Source: Oscillospiraceae bacterium
GTDB lineage: Bacteria > Bacillota_A > Clostridia > Oscillospirales > Ruminococcaceae
NCBI GenBank assembly: GCA_017414145.1
Contig: JAFPQL010000267.1
Span: forward strand, 1 to 7,559
DNA length: 7,559 bases
Reading direction: 5' to 3'
Part shown: positions 1-5,725 of the stretch, piece by piece
Numbering within the stretch: the first letter of the stretch is position 1
How the letters are laid out: each line of letters starts with the position of its first letter
Translations under genes and position numbers: made by a program
The notes under the pieces: model-generated
Told to the model about the DNA's origin: nothing
Seen by the model: only the letters and a program-made list of their open reading frames with translations
Databases searched by the model: none

Positions 1-2076
1 CCAGCCGCCGGCGAGCATCAGGTGATTCTTTCCGAGGTAACCGATTCTGCCGGCGCTGTCGCACTGATCGTACATACAGATGTCGGTTGAGACAAAGGAC
101 TCGCCGCCGTTCGTGCTGACGCAGAGCTTATACTGCGCGTCCTCGGCATCGGGCTTGTCCTTGGAGTAATGCCATGAGGAATTGAAATAAGTTGCGTAGG
201 CATAGACCGTGTTGGGATCCTCCGGTTCCACCAGCAGCATGGTCGGTTTGGAACCGTACTGCGACGGGATGCCCGTGCATTTGTTCCATGTTGCGCCGAA
301 GTCGTCGCTGTAGGAGACATCGCCGCTGTCCTTTGCGGAATTGAAGATGCGGTAGGTGCCTTTTTTGATCTGCGCAATCGCGGCCTTGCCGCCCTTATAG
401 GCGGGCGTCATGCCCTTCCAAGTTTTGCCGCGGTCGGTCGTGTAATAGGCGGAAGCGGTGTTGTTCGTGTCGCCCTCTGCCGTGCGCACCCAGACATCGG
501 TGTTCTGCGGGCAGACGGCAATCGCGGAGGTGCTGCCCATATTCGGCTGATACTGAATGCCGATCTTGTCCGGCGCTTCGTGCACGAAGCCGTCGTAGTC
601 GCCGATGGCGGAGAGGTCGAGCCCGTCCGGGGTCGAAGCAAAGTCCAGCGAGACAACCTCCTCGATGCCGTCGGGGTGGAAGGTCGCAACCGGCCCTTCG
701 TCATAGCCCTTGCCCCAGATGTCGTCCCAGCGGAACACGCCGTTTCCGGAGACGACATAGATGCGGTCCGAATTGGTCGGATCCATCATCATGCTGCCCG
801 ACCAGTGAATCGCCTTGCCGTAGATCCAGTCGTGGCCGCCGGTCTTCATGTACTGGAACAGGACATGGTCGGTCATGTCGCCGAGTTCCTCGTCATAGAC
901 CCAGATGCCGTCCTTTTTGCCCGCGTAGACGGATTCCCATGTCGCGCCGCCGTCGGTGGAGCGGTACATCCACTCGCCGAAGCAGGCAGTGTCCTTGTCC
1001 CAGTTCTGGAAGCTCCAGACGCCGCAGGTGGTCGCGTAGAGCTTTTTGGCGTCCTTCGGGTCGCTGATGCAGCCGCCGAAGCTGTTTTCGACGGGCGAGA
1101 TATTCTCGGTTTTGCCGGTCTTTGGATTGTGCCGGTAGATGCCGCCGGCGCCGTTGTTGAAGAGCAGACCCGCGACATAGGTGATGAGCAGATTGCCGTC
1201 CGCGTCCTGATTGATGCGCGAGGGATAGACATCGGTCGGCAGGCTCTTGTCCGCCGGGGCAAACTTGTCCGAGCCGATTTCGGCGCAGACGAGATTCGTC
1301 TGTCCCTTGACCGCCGTGCCGACATAGACCTTGCCGCCGGCGACGGCGACGGTTGAGACGCCGTTCTGTTCGTTGTAAGCCTCGGCGTTTCCGGTCGTGC
1401 AGGCGCGGACGGTGTGATCGGTCCAGTGCGGCCATTTGACCGTATAGGTGTAGTAGCCGAGATCGTCATAGCCCTTGACGGGCTTCCATGTTTTGCCCGC
1501 GTCCTCGGAGACAATCAGCGCGGAGCTGCCGGACGCGACATCGCCGCCGCAGTAGATGCGCTTTGGGTTATCCGGATCGACGGCAATCGCCTCGCCGCAC
1601 TGTCTGCCGTAACCGTTGCCGTGTACCTGAATCAGGTCGGTGACATCCGTGCAGGTGAAGGTCTTTCCGCCGTCCGTTGTCTTGTAGATTGCGGTTCTGG
1701 CGTCGGAAAAATACGCGCAGCCGCAGAGAAAATAGACGGTGTTGTCGTCGGTCGGATCGACACACATGGAATCGACGCTGAGCATACCCTTGTCCGCCTC
1801 GGTGATGAAGCCGAAGAGCTGCTCCCAGCGGTCGGTTCCGTAGTTGAACCGGTACGCGCCGCCGACATCGGTCCGGGCGTACATCACTTTCTTTCCGGTG
1901 ACGATGCCGGAGACGAAGCCGCCGCCGCCGATCCGGAGTGCGTCCCATGTCATCTGGTCTGAGATGTCTTTGGTGGTTGCAGCCGCGCTGCTCAGAACGG
2001 TCTGCGGGACGGCAGAGCCGAGCAGGAGGGCGGCTGTCAGCACGGTCAAGCCGCGCCGCAGTGTCTTTGCTTTCAT
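1..2076 (-). CDS. Secreted GH74-family xyloglucanase-like glycoside hydrolase (3' end beyond window)
   Basis: This gene starts at ATG 2076-2074, reads leftward and stays open to base 1, so 692 N-terminal residues are visible and the C-terminus is missing. Residues 1-33 form a Sec signal peptide (MKAKTLRRG, then a hydrophobic stretch ending in AAA), so the enzyme is exported. The mature part carries repeated Asp-box motifs of beta-propellers: TTDGGKTF (133-140), SEDAGKTW (190-197), STDGGATW (373-380), TTDRGKTW (546-553), SDDFGATW (590-597) and STNGGESF (654-661). ARTDVGGAYRF places Asp70 where GH74 enzymes have one catalytic aspartate; Asp432 in SMMMDPTNSD probably matches the second. GH74 enzymes cleave the beta-1,4-glucan backbone of xyloglucan with a tandem seven-bladed propeller fold, and the visible length is close to a whole catalytic module. 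A carbohydrate-binding module or dockerin could follow off the left edge. The ribosome site AGGGG lies about 8-9 bases before the ATG. Family is confident; exact substrate is inferred. Confidence 0.88.
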   Translation of the reverse strand, partial: MKAKTLRRGLTVLTAALLLGSAVPQTVLSSAAATTKDISDQMTWDALRIGGGGFVSGIVTGKKVMYARTDVGGAYRFNYGTDRWEQLFGFITEADKGMLSVDSMCVDPTDDNTVYFLCGCAYFSDARTAIYKTTDGGKTFTCTDVTDLIQVHGNGYGRQCGEAIAVDPDNPKRIYCGGDVASGSSALIVSEDAGKTWKPVKGYDDLGYYTYTVKWPHWTDHTVRACTTGNAEAYNEQNGVSTVAVAGGKVYVGTAVKGQTNLVCAEIGSDKFAPADKSLPTDVYPSRINQDADGNLLITYVAGLLFNNGAGGIYRHNPKTGKTENISPVENSFGGCISDPKDAKKLYATTCGVWSFQNWDKDTACFGEWMYRSTDGGATWESVYAGKKDGIWVYDEELGDMTDHVLFQYMKTGGHDWIYGKAIHWSGSMMMDPTNSDRIYVVSGNGVFRWDDIWGKGYDEGPVATFHPDGIEEVVSLDFASTPDGLDLSAIGDYDGFVHEAPDKIGIQYQPNMGSTSAIAVCPQNTDVWVRTAEGDTNNTASAYYTTDRGKTWKGMTPAYKGGKAAIAQIKKGTYRIFNSAKDSGDVSYSDDFGATWNKCTGIPSQYGSKPTMLLVEPEDPNTVYAYATYFNSSWHYSKDKPDAEDAQYKLCVSTNGGESFVSTDICMYDQCDSAGRIGYLGKNHLMLAGGW

Positions 2077-2112
2077 GGTAATTTCCCCTTACATCAAATC
2101 ATTTTTCTGTTG

Positions 2113-2133
2113 CTGCAGTCGGTTCTCTGCAGT
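2113..2133. repeat. Direct repeat CTGCAGT x2 at the GH74 transcription start
   Basis: CTGCAGT occurs at 2113-2119 and 2127-2133, 14 bases start to start, each copy containing the palindrome CTGCAG. The pair lies directly downstream of the predicted start site of the GH74 transcript, a position where a repressor could act. It may also be chance; no regulator is encoded nearby. Confidence 0.3.
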
Positions 2134-2140
2134 TTATACT

Positions 2141-2169
2141 ATTATATCATGATAAATTGTCGTTTTCAA
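2141..2169 (-). promoter_or_regulatory. SigA-type promoter of the GH74 gene
   Basis: On the minus strand TTGAAA (2169-2164) and TATAAT (2146-2141) are separated by exactly 17 bases, and the -10 box is preceded by TGA, giving an extended -10. Transcription would start near 2134, leaving a leader of about 58 bases. The 10-bp palindrome TATCATGATA (2145-2154) overlaps the -10 region and spacer. The match is seen directly; activity is inferred. Confidence 0.8.
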
Positions 2170-2339
2170 TGGAAAAATTGCAGCCGAAACTTCATTTTCT
2201 GAAGCGGAAGGCGAAGCGCCTGCCCGATCCGGCCGCGAATCCGGTTTGATCCGGTCTGCCGGGCGGAAAGGGCTGTGTATCCGCGGCGCCGGCTCTGTTC
2301 GGTATTGCCTGAAAAATGCGAAAAACCAACAGCCGACCC
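2170..2339. other. Divergent intergenic core between the two promoters, no gene seen
   Basis: This stretch separates the GH74 and PspA promoters. I see no convincing gene here. It contains the hexamer ATCCGG three times at 2227, 2239 and 2249 (12 and 10 bases apart) with a partial copy, ATCCG, at 2279. It also has two short hairpins, CTTCA/TGAAG (2190-2204) and GGCG/CGCC (2210-2220). Reading frames that cross it continue into pspA or stop quickly and lack ribosome sites. Confidence 0.5.
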
Positions 2340-2368
2340 TTGACAAGATGCAGAATTTTTGTTATAAT
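2340..2368 (+). promoter_or_regulatory. Perfect-consensus SigA promoter of the PspA-family gene
   Basis: TTGACA (2340-2345), a 17-base spacer and TATAAT (2363-2368) match the housekeeping sigma consensus at all twelve positions, and TG at 2360-2361 adds an extended -10. Transcription would start near 2375, giving a leader of about 78 bases. Such a match predicts strong, largely unregulated initiation, unlike the stress-sigma promoters known for pspA in Escherichia coli (sigma-54) or Bacillus subtilis (SigW). Confidence 0.92.
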
Positions 2369-2384
2369 AACTGTAACCGGCTTT

Positions 2385-2414
2385 TGCGGCGCCCTGCGGG
2401 GTGCGGCAGCCGCA
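2385..2414 (+). other. Possible hairpin in the pspA leader
   Basis: TGCGGC (2385-2390) can pair with GCCGCA (2409-2414) around a GC-rich loop that can itself pair weakly. It starts about 10 bases after the predicted transcription start and leaves the GGAGG ribosome site (2441-2445) free, so a role in transcript stability is more likely than translational control. No known riboswitch class was recognised. Confidence 0.3.
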
Positions 2415-2452
2415 TCAAATGTCACGATTACATGAAAGCAGGAGGTTTTGAA

Positions 2453-3241
2453 ATGGGTATTTTTTCCAGACTGAGCGATATTCTCAAGGCGAATATCAAC
2501 GATATGCTCGATAAAGCGGAGGATCCGGAAAAGCTCGTCAAGCAGATTATCATAGATATGCAGAAGGAGCTGACCAAGGCAACGCAGGCGCTGGGCAAGG
2601 CCGTCGCCAGCGAGCGCATGGTCGAAAAGCAGTACCGCAATGCTTGTGCGATTTCCGCAAGCTGGGAGTCCCGTGCAAAGGCCGCTCTGAAGGCCGGTGA
2701 TGCCGAGCTCGCCAAGAAGGCACTCGCCAGCAAGGTGAAGGCGGACGAGGATGTCGCCAATTACCGCGAAATGTATGAGACCATTTCAAACCAGACGGAA
2801 GCCATCCGCGCACAGGTCGAGGTGCTCAAGTCCAAGCTGCAGGAGGCACAGAGCCGTCAGGCCATGCTGATCGCACGCTCGCAGATGGCAGACACCACCA
2901 AGGCGCTGGCACAGACGCTGGGCGGCATCGACACCAAGAGCGGCTTCGACAAGCTCTCCCGCATGGAGGAGAAGATCGAGCGCAAGGAAGCAGAGGCGGC
3001 AGCCTTCAGCGAGATTCTCGGCAACGGCAAGCCCGAAGAGGTTGCGACCTTTGAGGAGCTGGAGCGCAACGCCAAGGTGGATACGGAACTGGAGCGCCTG
3101 ATGGCAGAGATGGGTATGCTTCCGGCAGCGGCTCCGGCCGATCCTGAGCTGGCAGCTCTTGCCGCAGCGGCAGGCGTCGATGTGCCGGCAGCTGCTCCCG
3201 CAGAGATTCCGGCAGCCGACACCCCTGAGCAGGGTGCCTGA
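2453..3241 (+). CDS. pspA: PspA/IM30 (ESCRT-III-like) family membrane-maintenance protein
   Basis: This 262-residue protein belongs to the PspA/IM30 family, peripheral membrane proteins of the inner leaflet that form ESCRT-III-like helical assemblies and stabilise stressed membranes. The family start is clear: MGIFSRLSDILKANINDMLD followed by KAEDPEKLVKQ, an amphipathic membrane-binding helix. Residues about 25-160 are almost entirely charged heptad-like helix (coiled coil), followed by a segment with FDKLSRMEEKIERKEAEA (165-182). Residues 224-262 are an Ala/Pro-rich low-complexity tail, making the protein about 40 residues longer than the roughly 222 usual for PspA. The start at 2453 was chosen because GGAGG (2441-2445) sits 7 bases upstream and the family N-terminus begins there; an open frame further upstream overlaps the promoter and has no support. 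It has its own promoter and terminator, so it is probably transcribed alone. No PspB, PspC or LiaFSR partner is in view. Confidence 0.93.
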   Translation: MGIFSRLSDILKANINDMLDKAEDPEKLVKQIIIDMQKELTKATQALGKAVASERMVEKQYRNACAISASWESRAKAALKAGDAELAKKALASKVKADEDVANYREMYETISNQTEAIRAQVEVLKSKLQEAQSRQAMLIARSQMADTTKALAQTLGGIDTKSGFDKLSRMEEKIERKEAEAAAFSEILGNGKPEEVATFEELERNAKVDTELERLMAEMGMLPAAAPADPELAALAAAAGVDVPAAAPAEIPAADTPEQGA

Positions 3242-3314
3242 GAGACAGCCGGTGCGCCGCAATGCTGCCGCTCTGTGCAGCGGGGCATGACGGACAGACA
3301 GCTTTGAATGATGC

Positions 3315-3352
3315 GGCACAGTCTCACTGTTCTGGTGGGACTGTGCCTTTTT
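3315..3352 (+). terminator. Strong intrinsic terminator after pspA
   Basis: A 13-bp stem (3315-3327 with 3335-3347, one G-U pair, the rest Watson-Crick) encloses a 7-base loop and is followed directly by TTTTT (3348-3352). This is a classical Rho-independent terminator, 73 bases past the pspA stop. It ends only 20 bases before the next start codon, so it could also limit read-through into the following gene. Confidence 0.92.
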
Positions 3353-3372
3353 CAAAGAAAGGGATGAACAAA

Positions 3373-4395
3373 ATGGCAAAAAGACGCAGAATTCGCTGGG
3401 ATCGCGTCATCATCGCCGGTGCGGTGCTGATTGCGCTGATCCTGCTGCTGGGCTCGTGTGTCCACGGCTGCGCGGATGAGGAGCGCGATCCGGAAAGCTC
3501 TTCGGGCAGTCCGCTGGAGCCGCTCTCGACCGGCAGATCAGGCGATCAGAACAACAGCCGGAGCAGCAGAACAGACAGCACCGGAGCCGTGACCCCCGGT
3601 ACACAGGAAAACAGCTCCGTGCAGAACAATACACCGAATGTCCCGACGCTCCCTGCGGACTATGAGCAGTCGCTGCAGCCCGCAAACGGCGTCTACACCG
3701 GCAGCCTTGTGCTGGTCAACGGCGCCAACCCCAGCCGGCTTTCCCGTCAGGAGCTGGATTTGCAGCAGGTGTGGTACGCTTCCGACCGTCCGGAAAGCCT
3801 GATCCTGTCCTATCCGGGCTACACCTTCCTCAACCGGACCGCGCTGACGCAGTTCAACCGGCTGATGACCGCGTATTACGCCGTGACGAATAACGCCGAG
3901 ATCATGTTCAATTACGGCTATCTGGAAACGGGAAAGGAAAAGAGCAATCCCGAATCCGCGACGGGACTGGATGTGCAGCTCCACCTGAAGCTGAAAAACG
4001 GCAGCTATGCCTTCATCACCAATACGGCGCCCTATTCGTGGATCTATGAGCATCTGACCAGCTACGGCTATGTGCTCCGGTATCCGGAGGACAAGTCGGA
4101 GATCACCGGCGTCAAAAGCGGCGGCTATACGGCCATCCGGTATGTCGGCGTGCCGCACGCGGTCTACATGACGCAGAACAATCTGTGTCTGGAGGAATAT
4201 GTCGATCTGCTGAAGCAGCAGTATACCTTCGGGCAGGGGATGCTGGAATTCAATGCCGGCGAGCAGCTTTACCGCGTGTACTATGTGCAGGCGAGCGGCA
4301 CGGGTGACACCGAGGTTCCCGTTCCGAAGACTCTGCCCTATGAAATCTCCGGCAACAATCTGGACGGATTTATCGTAACGGTTGCGGTCGGCTGA
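3373..4395 (+). CDS. Membrane-anchored VanY-like (M15B fold) protein, probable pseudo-peptidase
   Basis: This is a 340-residue envelope protein. After MAKRRRIRWD comes one hydrophobic segment (about 12-27) ending in LLLGSC, so Cys29 could be a lipobox cysteine; otherwise the segment is a membrane anchor. Residues about 35-95 are a Ser/Gln/Asn/Thr-rich linker. The rest follows the VanY D,D-carboxypeptidase pattern in order: LVLVNGANP, LNRTALTQFNRLM, NYGYLE (for SGYRS), ESATGLDVQL (for SEHQTGLALD), SWIYEHLTSYGYVLRYPEDKSEITG, IRYVGVPHAVYM and LCLEEYVDLL. The active site appears lost: the HxxGxAxD histidine and aspartate are Ser195 and Gln202, the EPWH glutamate and histidine fall at Gly251 and Ala254, and the SGYR arginine is Leu184. 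The fold assignment is from motif order; lack of zinc catalysis is inferred. Start 3373 is preferred because AAAGG lies 10-12 bases upstream; ATG 3364 abuts that site. The next gene starts 22 bases on, suggesting an operon. Confidence 0.75.
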   Translation: MAKRRRIRWDRVIIAGAVLIALILLLGSCVHGCADEERDPESSSGSPLEPLSTGRSGDQNNSRSSRTDSTGAVTPGTQENSSVQNNTPNVPTLPADYEQSLQPANGVYTGSLVLVNGANPSRLSRQELDLQQVWYASDRPESLILSYPGYTFLNRTALTQFNRLMTAYYAVTNNAEIMFNYGYLETGKEKSNPESATGLDVQLHLKLKNGSYAFITNTAPYSWIYEHLTSYGYVLRYPEDKSEITGVKSGGYTAIRYVGVPHAVYMTQNNLCLEEYVDLLKQQYTFGQGMLEFNAGEQLYRVYYVQASGTGDTEVPVPKTLPYEISGNNLDGFIVTVAVG

Positions 4396-4400
4396 CCGCG

Positions 4401-4410
4401 GGAGAGGAGG
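4401..4410 (+). promoter_or_regulatory. Ribosome binding site fixing the start of the 174-residue protein
   Basis: GGAGAGGAGG lies 7 bases before ATG 4418. The frame is open from a TTG at 4382, inside the end of the preceding gene, but that start has no ribosome site, so 4418 is chosen. Confidence 0.75.
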
Positions 4411-4417
4411 CGTGCCG

Positions 4418-4942
4418 ATGCCGGCCCGGTTTTCACAGGCGGGGCAGCCGGATGATCTGTTCCGGCGCATCCGCGCAAGGATTTCTGCCGGACGGCTCCG
4501 CAGAAATGTCGTCTCCGCAGTCATTCTGCCGAAGATGACCGCGTGCTTCCGCGGGAGGGTGCAGCTGCAGCTCCCCGCCGATTTCCGCGTGCGGTCGTAT
4601 CAGCCGGACAAGGCGGTCTTTTCCGGTACAAAGTCCGGCCTGAGCCTGACTGTCATGCAGATGCGCTTCTCGGTGCCGGTGTTCCGGCTGACTGCGGAGG
4701 AGCTGGCGGCCGTGACGGCAAAGGCGGGACTGGACGGTCTGCCGGAGCTGCGGCGCGGATTTCTCCGCCGTTCCCCCACGCTGACCGCCTCGCTGAATGA
4801 CGCTGTGCTGCACCTGATTCAGGTGCGCGGGACGCTGTATCTGCTGCTGATGACCGGCATCACGCCGCAGAACGCCGGCACCGTGCAGCCGGTGCTCTCG
4901 TCGGTGCGGATCCGTCCGCAGTCCAATTCCAAACACATCTGA
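4418..4942 (+). CDS. Conserved-type protein of unknown function, 174 residues
   Basis: I do not recognise this protein. It has no signal peptide or obvious membrane helix. Residues 1-47 are Arg-rich and probably helical (FRRIRARISAGRLRR). From about residue 48 it looks like a compact alpha/beta domain: VQLQLPADFRV (48-58), a strand-rich part with LSLTVMQMRFSV (76-87), a helix TAEELAAVTAK (92-102), LIQVRGTLYLLLMTGI (133-148), and an ending VLSSVRIRP (159-167). A start of the type 'LP..FRV', a mid-domain hydrophobic strand pair and a closing 'vL.SvRi' resemble small DcrB/PsbP-like domains, but this is only a pattern impression. It follows the VanY-like gene by 22 bases with a strong ribosome site and precedes a hairpin, so the two genes probably form a bicistronic unit. 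Codon use looks like that of its neighbours. Confidence 0.7.
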   Translation: MPARFSQAGQPDDLFRRIRARISAGRLRRNVVSAVILPKMTACFRGRVQLQLPADFRVRSYQPDKAVFSGTKSGLSLTVMQMRFSVPVFRLTAEELAAVTAKAGLDGLPELRRGFLRRSPTLTASLNDAVLHLIQVRGTLYLLLMTGITPQNAGTVQPVLSSVRIRPQSNSKHI

Positions 4943-4975
4943 ACAAGCCGTTTGCCGCACGGTCAGCGGCTTGTT
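4942..4975 (+). terminator. Probable terminator hairpin after the 174-residue gene
   Basis: AACAAGCCG (4942-4950) pairs perfectly with CGGCTTGTT (4967-4975) around a 16-base loop that can pair internally (CCG/CGG). The right arm ends in TTGTTT, a weak T-tract partly inside the stem, so termination may be moderate. It overlaps the last base of the stop codon. Confidence 0.6.
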
Positions 4976-4984
4976 TGCGCGTAT

Positions 4985-5006
4985 GCGGTTGTCTGAGAGC
5001 AACCGC
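4985..5006 (+). other. Second hairpin upstream of scpB
   Basis: GCGGTTG (4985-4991) pairs with CAACCGC (5000-5006) around an 8-base loop. No T-tract follows, so it is not a typical terminator. It lies 10 bases after the preceding hairpin and 20 bases before the scpB ribosome site, and could be a leader structure or processing site. No clear promoter was seen in 4943-5041. Confidence 0.4.
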
Positions 5007-5041
5007 GGAACAGTTCATCTGACCGGAAGGAGAATCAGCCT

Positions 5042-5689
5042 ATGAAGCTGGATTTTGAATGCGCCCAACTGGAAGCGGTCCTGTTTGCGGCGGGAGAACC
5101 GCTGGAGACGGCGCGCCTCGCAGAAGCACTGGAGACATCGCCTGAGGAGATCGGGGAGATTGCGGCGCGGCTGGCTGCATTTCTGGAGGAGAGCGGCAGT
5201 GCGCTGCAGCTTCTGACACTCGGCGGCAGCTATCAGCTCGCCACTGCGGCCGTTCATGCCGATGCGGTCCGGAAAGCGCTGGAGGTCCGGCGGAATACGC
5301 CGCTCTCCAACGCCGCAATGGAGGTGCTGACGATCATCGCGTACAATCAGCCGGTCACAAAGGGCTTTGTCGAGCGCGTCCGCGGTGTGGACAGCAGCTC
5401 GGTCGTCAATACGCTGGCCGAACGCGGTCTGCTGGAGGAAGCCGGCCGCATCGAGGTGCCGGGCAGACCGGTCACCTACCGCACAACGGCGCAGTTCCTG
5501 CGCTGCTTCGGGCTGCACTCGCTGGGCGAGCTGCCGCCGCTGCCGTCCAATGCGGAAACAGACCCCTTTGCGGTGCAGTCCGCCGGGGATGAGCTGACCG
5601 CGGACGAAATGCCGGAGCAGCCGCAGGTTGAAAACCTCGAAACCATTGAACAGGAGGACGGCACAGAGTCCGCACAGCCGGAATCCTGA
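5042..5689 (+). CDS. scpB: Segregation and condensation protein B (ScpB)
   Basis: ScpB is the winged-helix (kite) subunit of the bacterial SMC condensin, binding the ScpA kleisin to complete the Smc-ScpA-ScpB complex that organises and separates chromosomes. The 215-residue protein has two winged-helix domains. The first spans about 6-80, beginning QLEAVLFAAGEPL and ending in TLGGSYQLATA. The second spans about 85-165 and contains the family signatures LSNAAMEVLTIIAYNQPVT (88-106), RGVDSSSVVNTLAERGLL (114-131), GRPVTYRTTAQFLRCFGL (141-158) and LGELPPL (161-167). An acidic tail of about 45 residues follows, a common variable part. AAGGAG (5027-5032) lies 9 bases before the ATG. scpA normally lies directly upstream of scpB in Firmicutes, but the gene before it here is unrelated, so scpA must be elsewhere. 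apbE begins 36 bases downstream, so scpB may lead that transcript. Confidence 0.95.
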   Translation: MKLDFECAQLEAVLFAAGEPLETARLAEALETSPEEIGEIAARLAAFLEESGSALQLLTLGGSYQLATAAVHADAVRKALEVRRNTPLSNAAMEVLTIIAYNQPVTKGFVERVRGVDSSSVVNTLAERGLLEEAGRIEVPGRPVTYRTTAQFLRCFGLHSLGELPPLPSNAETDPFAVQSAGDELTADEMPEQPQVENLETIEQEDGTESAQPES

Positions 5690-5708
5690 CCGCGTCCCAG
5701 TCAGTTCC
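5680..5708 (+). other. Possible hairpin between scpB and apbE
   Basis: GGAA (5680-5683) and CTGAC (5686-5690) can pair with TTCC (5705-5708) and GTCAG (5700-5704), leaving a 2-base bulge and a 9-base loop. The structure overlaps the scpB stop codon and ends three bases before the apbE Shine-Dalgarno (5712-5717). It lacks a T-tract, so read-through from scpB into apbE is likely. It could modulate apbE translation, or be chance. Confidence 0.3.
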
Positions 5709-5725
5709 AAGAAGGAGAATGTCCC

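Noticed and set aside
580..1356. A 258-codon plus-strand open frame inside the GH74 gene
   Set aside because: It is antisense to repeated Asp-box coding sequence; its Val/Asp/Gly-rich protein is a codon shadow.
2246..2452. Upstream in-frame extension of pspA
   Set aside because: It spans the predicted promoter and leader, lacks a ribosome site, and the family N-terminus MGIFSRL starts at 2453.
2371..2452. Riboswitch or structured regulatory RNA in the pspA leader
   Set aside because: The leader is only about 78 bases with one modest hairpin and no terminator or known aptamer signature.
3262..3372. Upstream in-frame extension of the VanY-like gene
   Set aside because: It would translate through the terminator hairpin; the signal/anchor sequence begins properly at 3373 behind its own Shine-Dalgarno.
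3538..4524. A 328-codon minus-strand open frame opposite the VanY-like gene
   Set aside because: Its composition is that of an antisense shadow, no family resemblance was seen, and the plus-strand frame has coherent motifs and a ribosome site.
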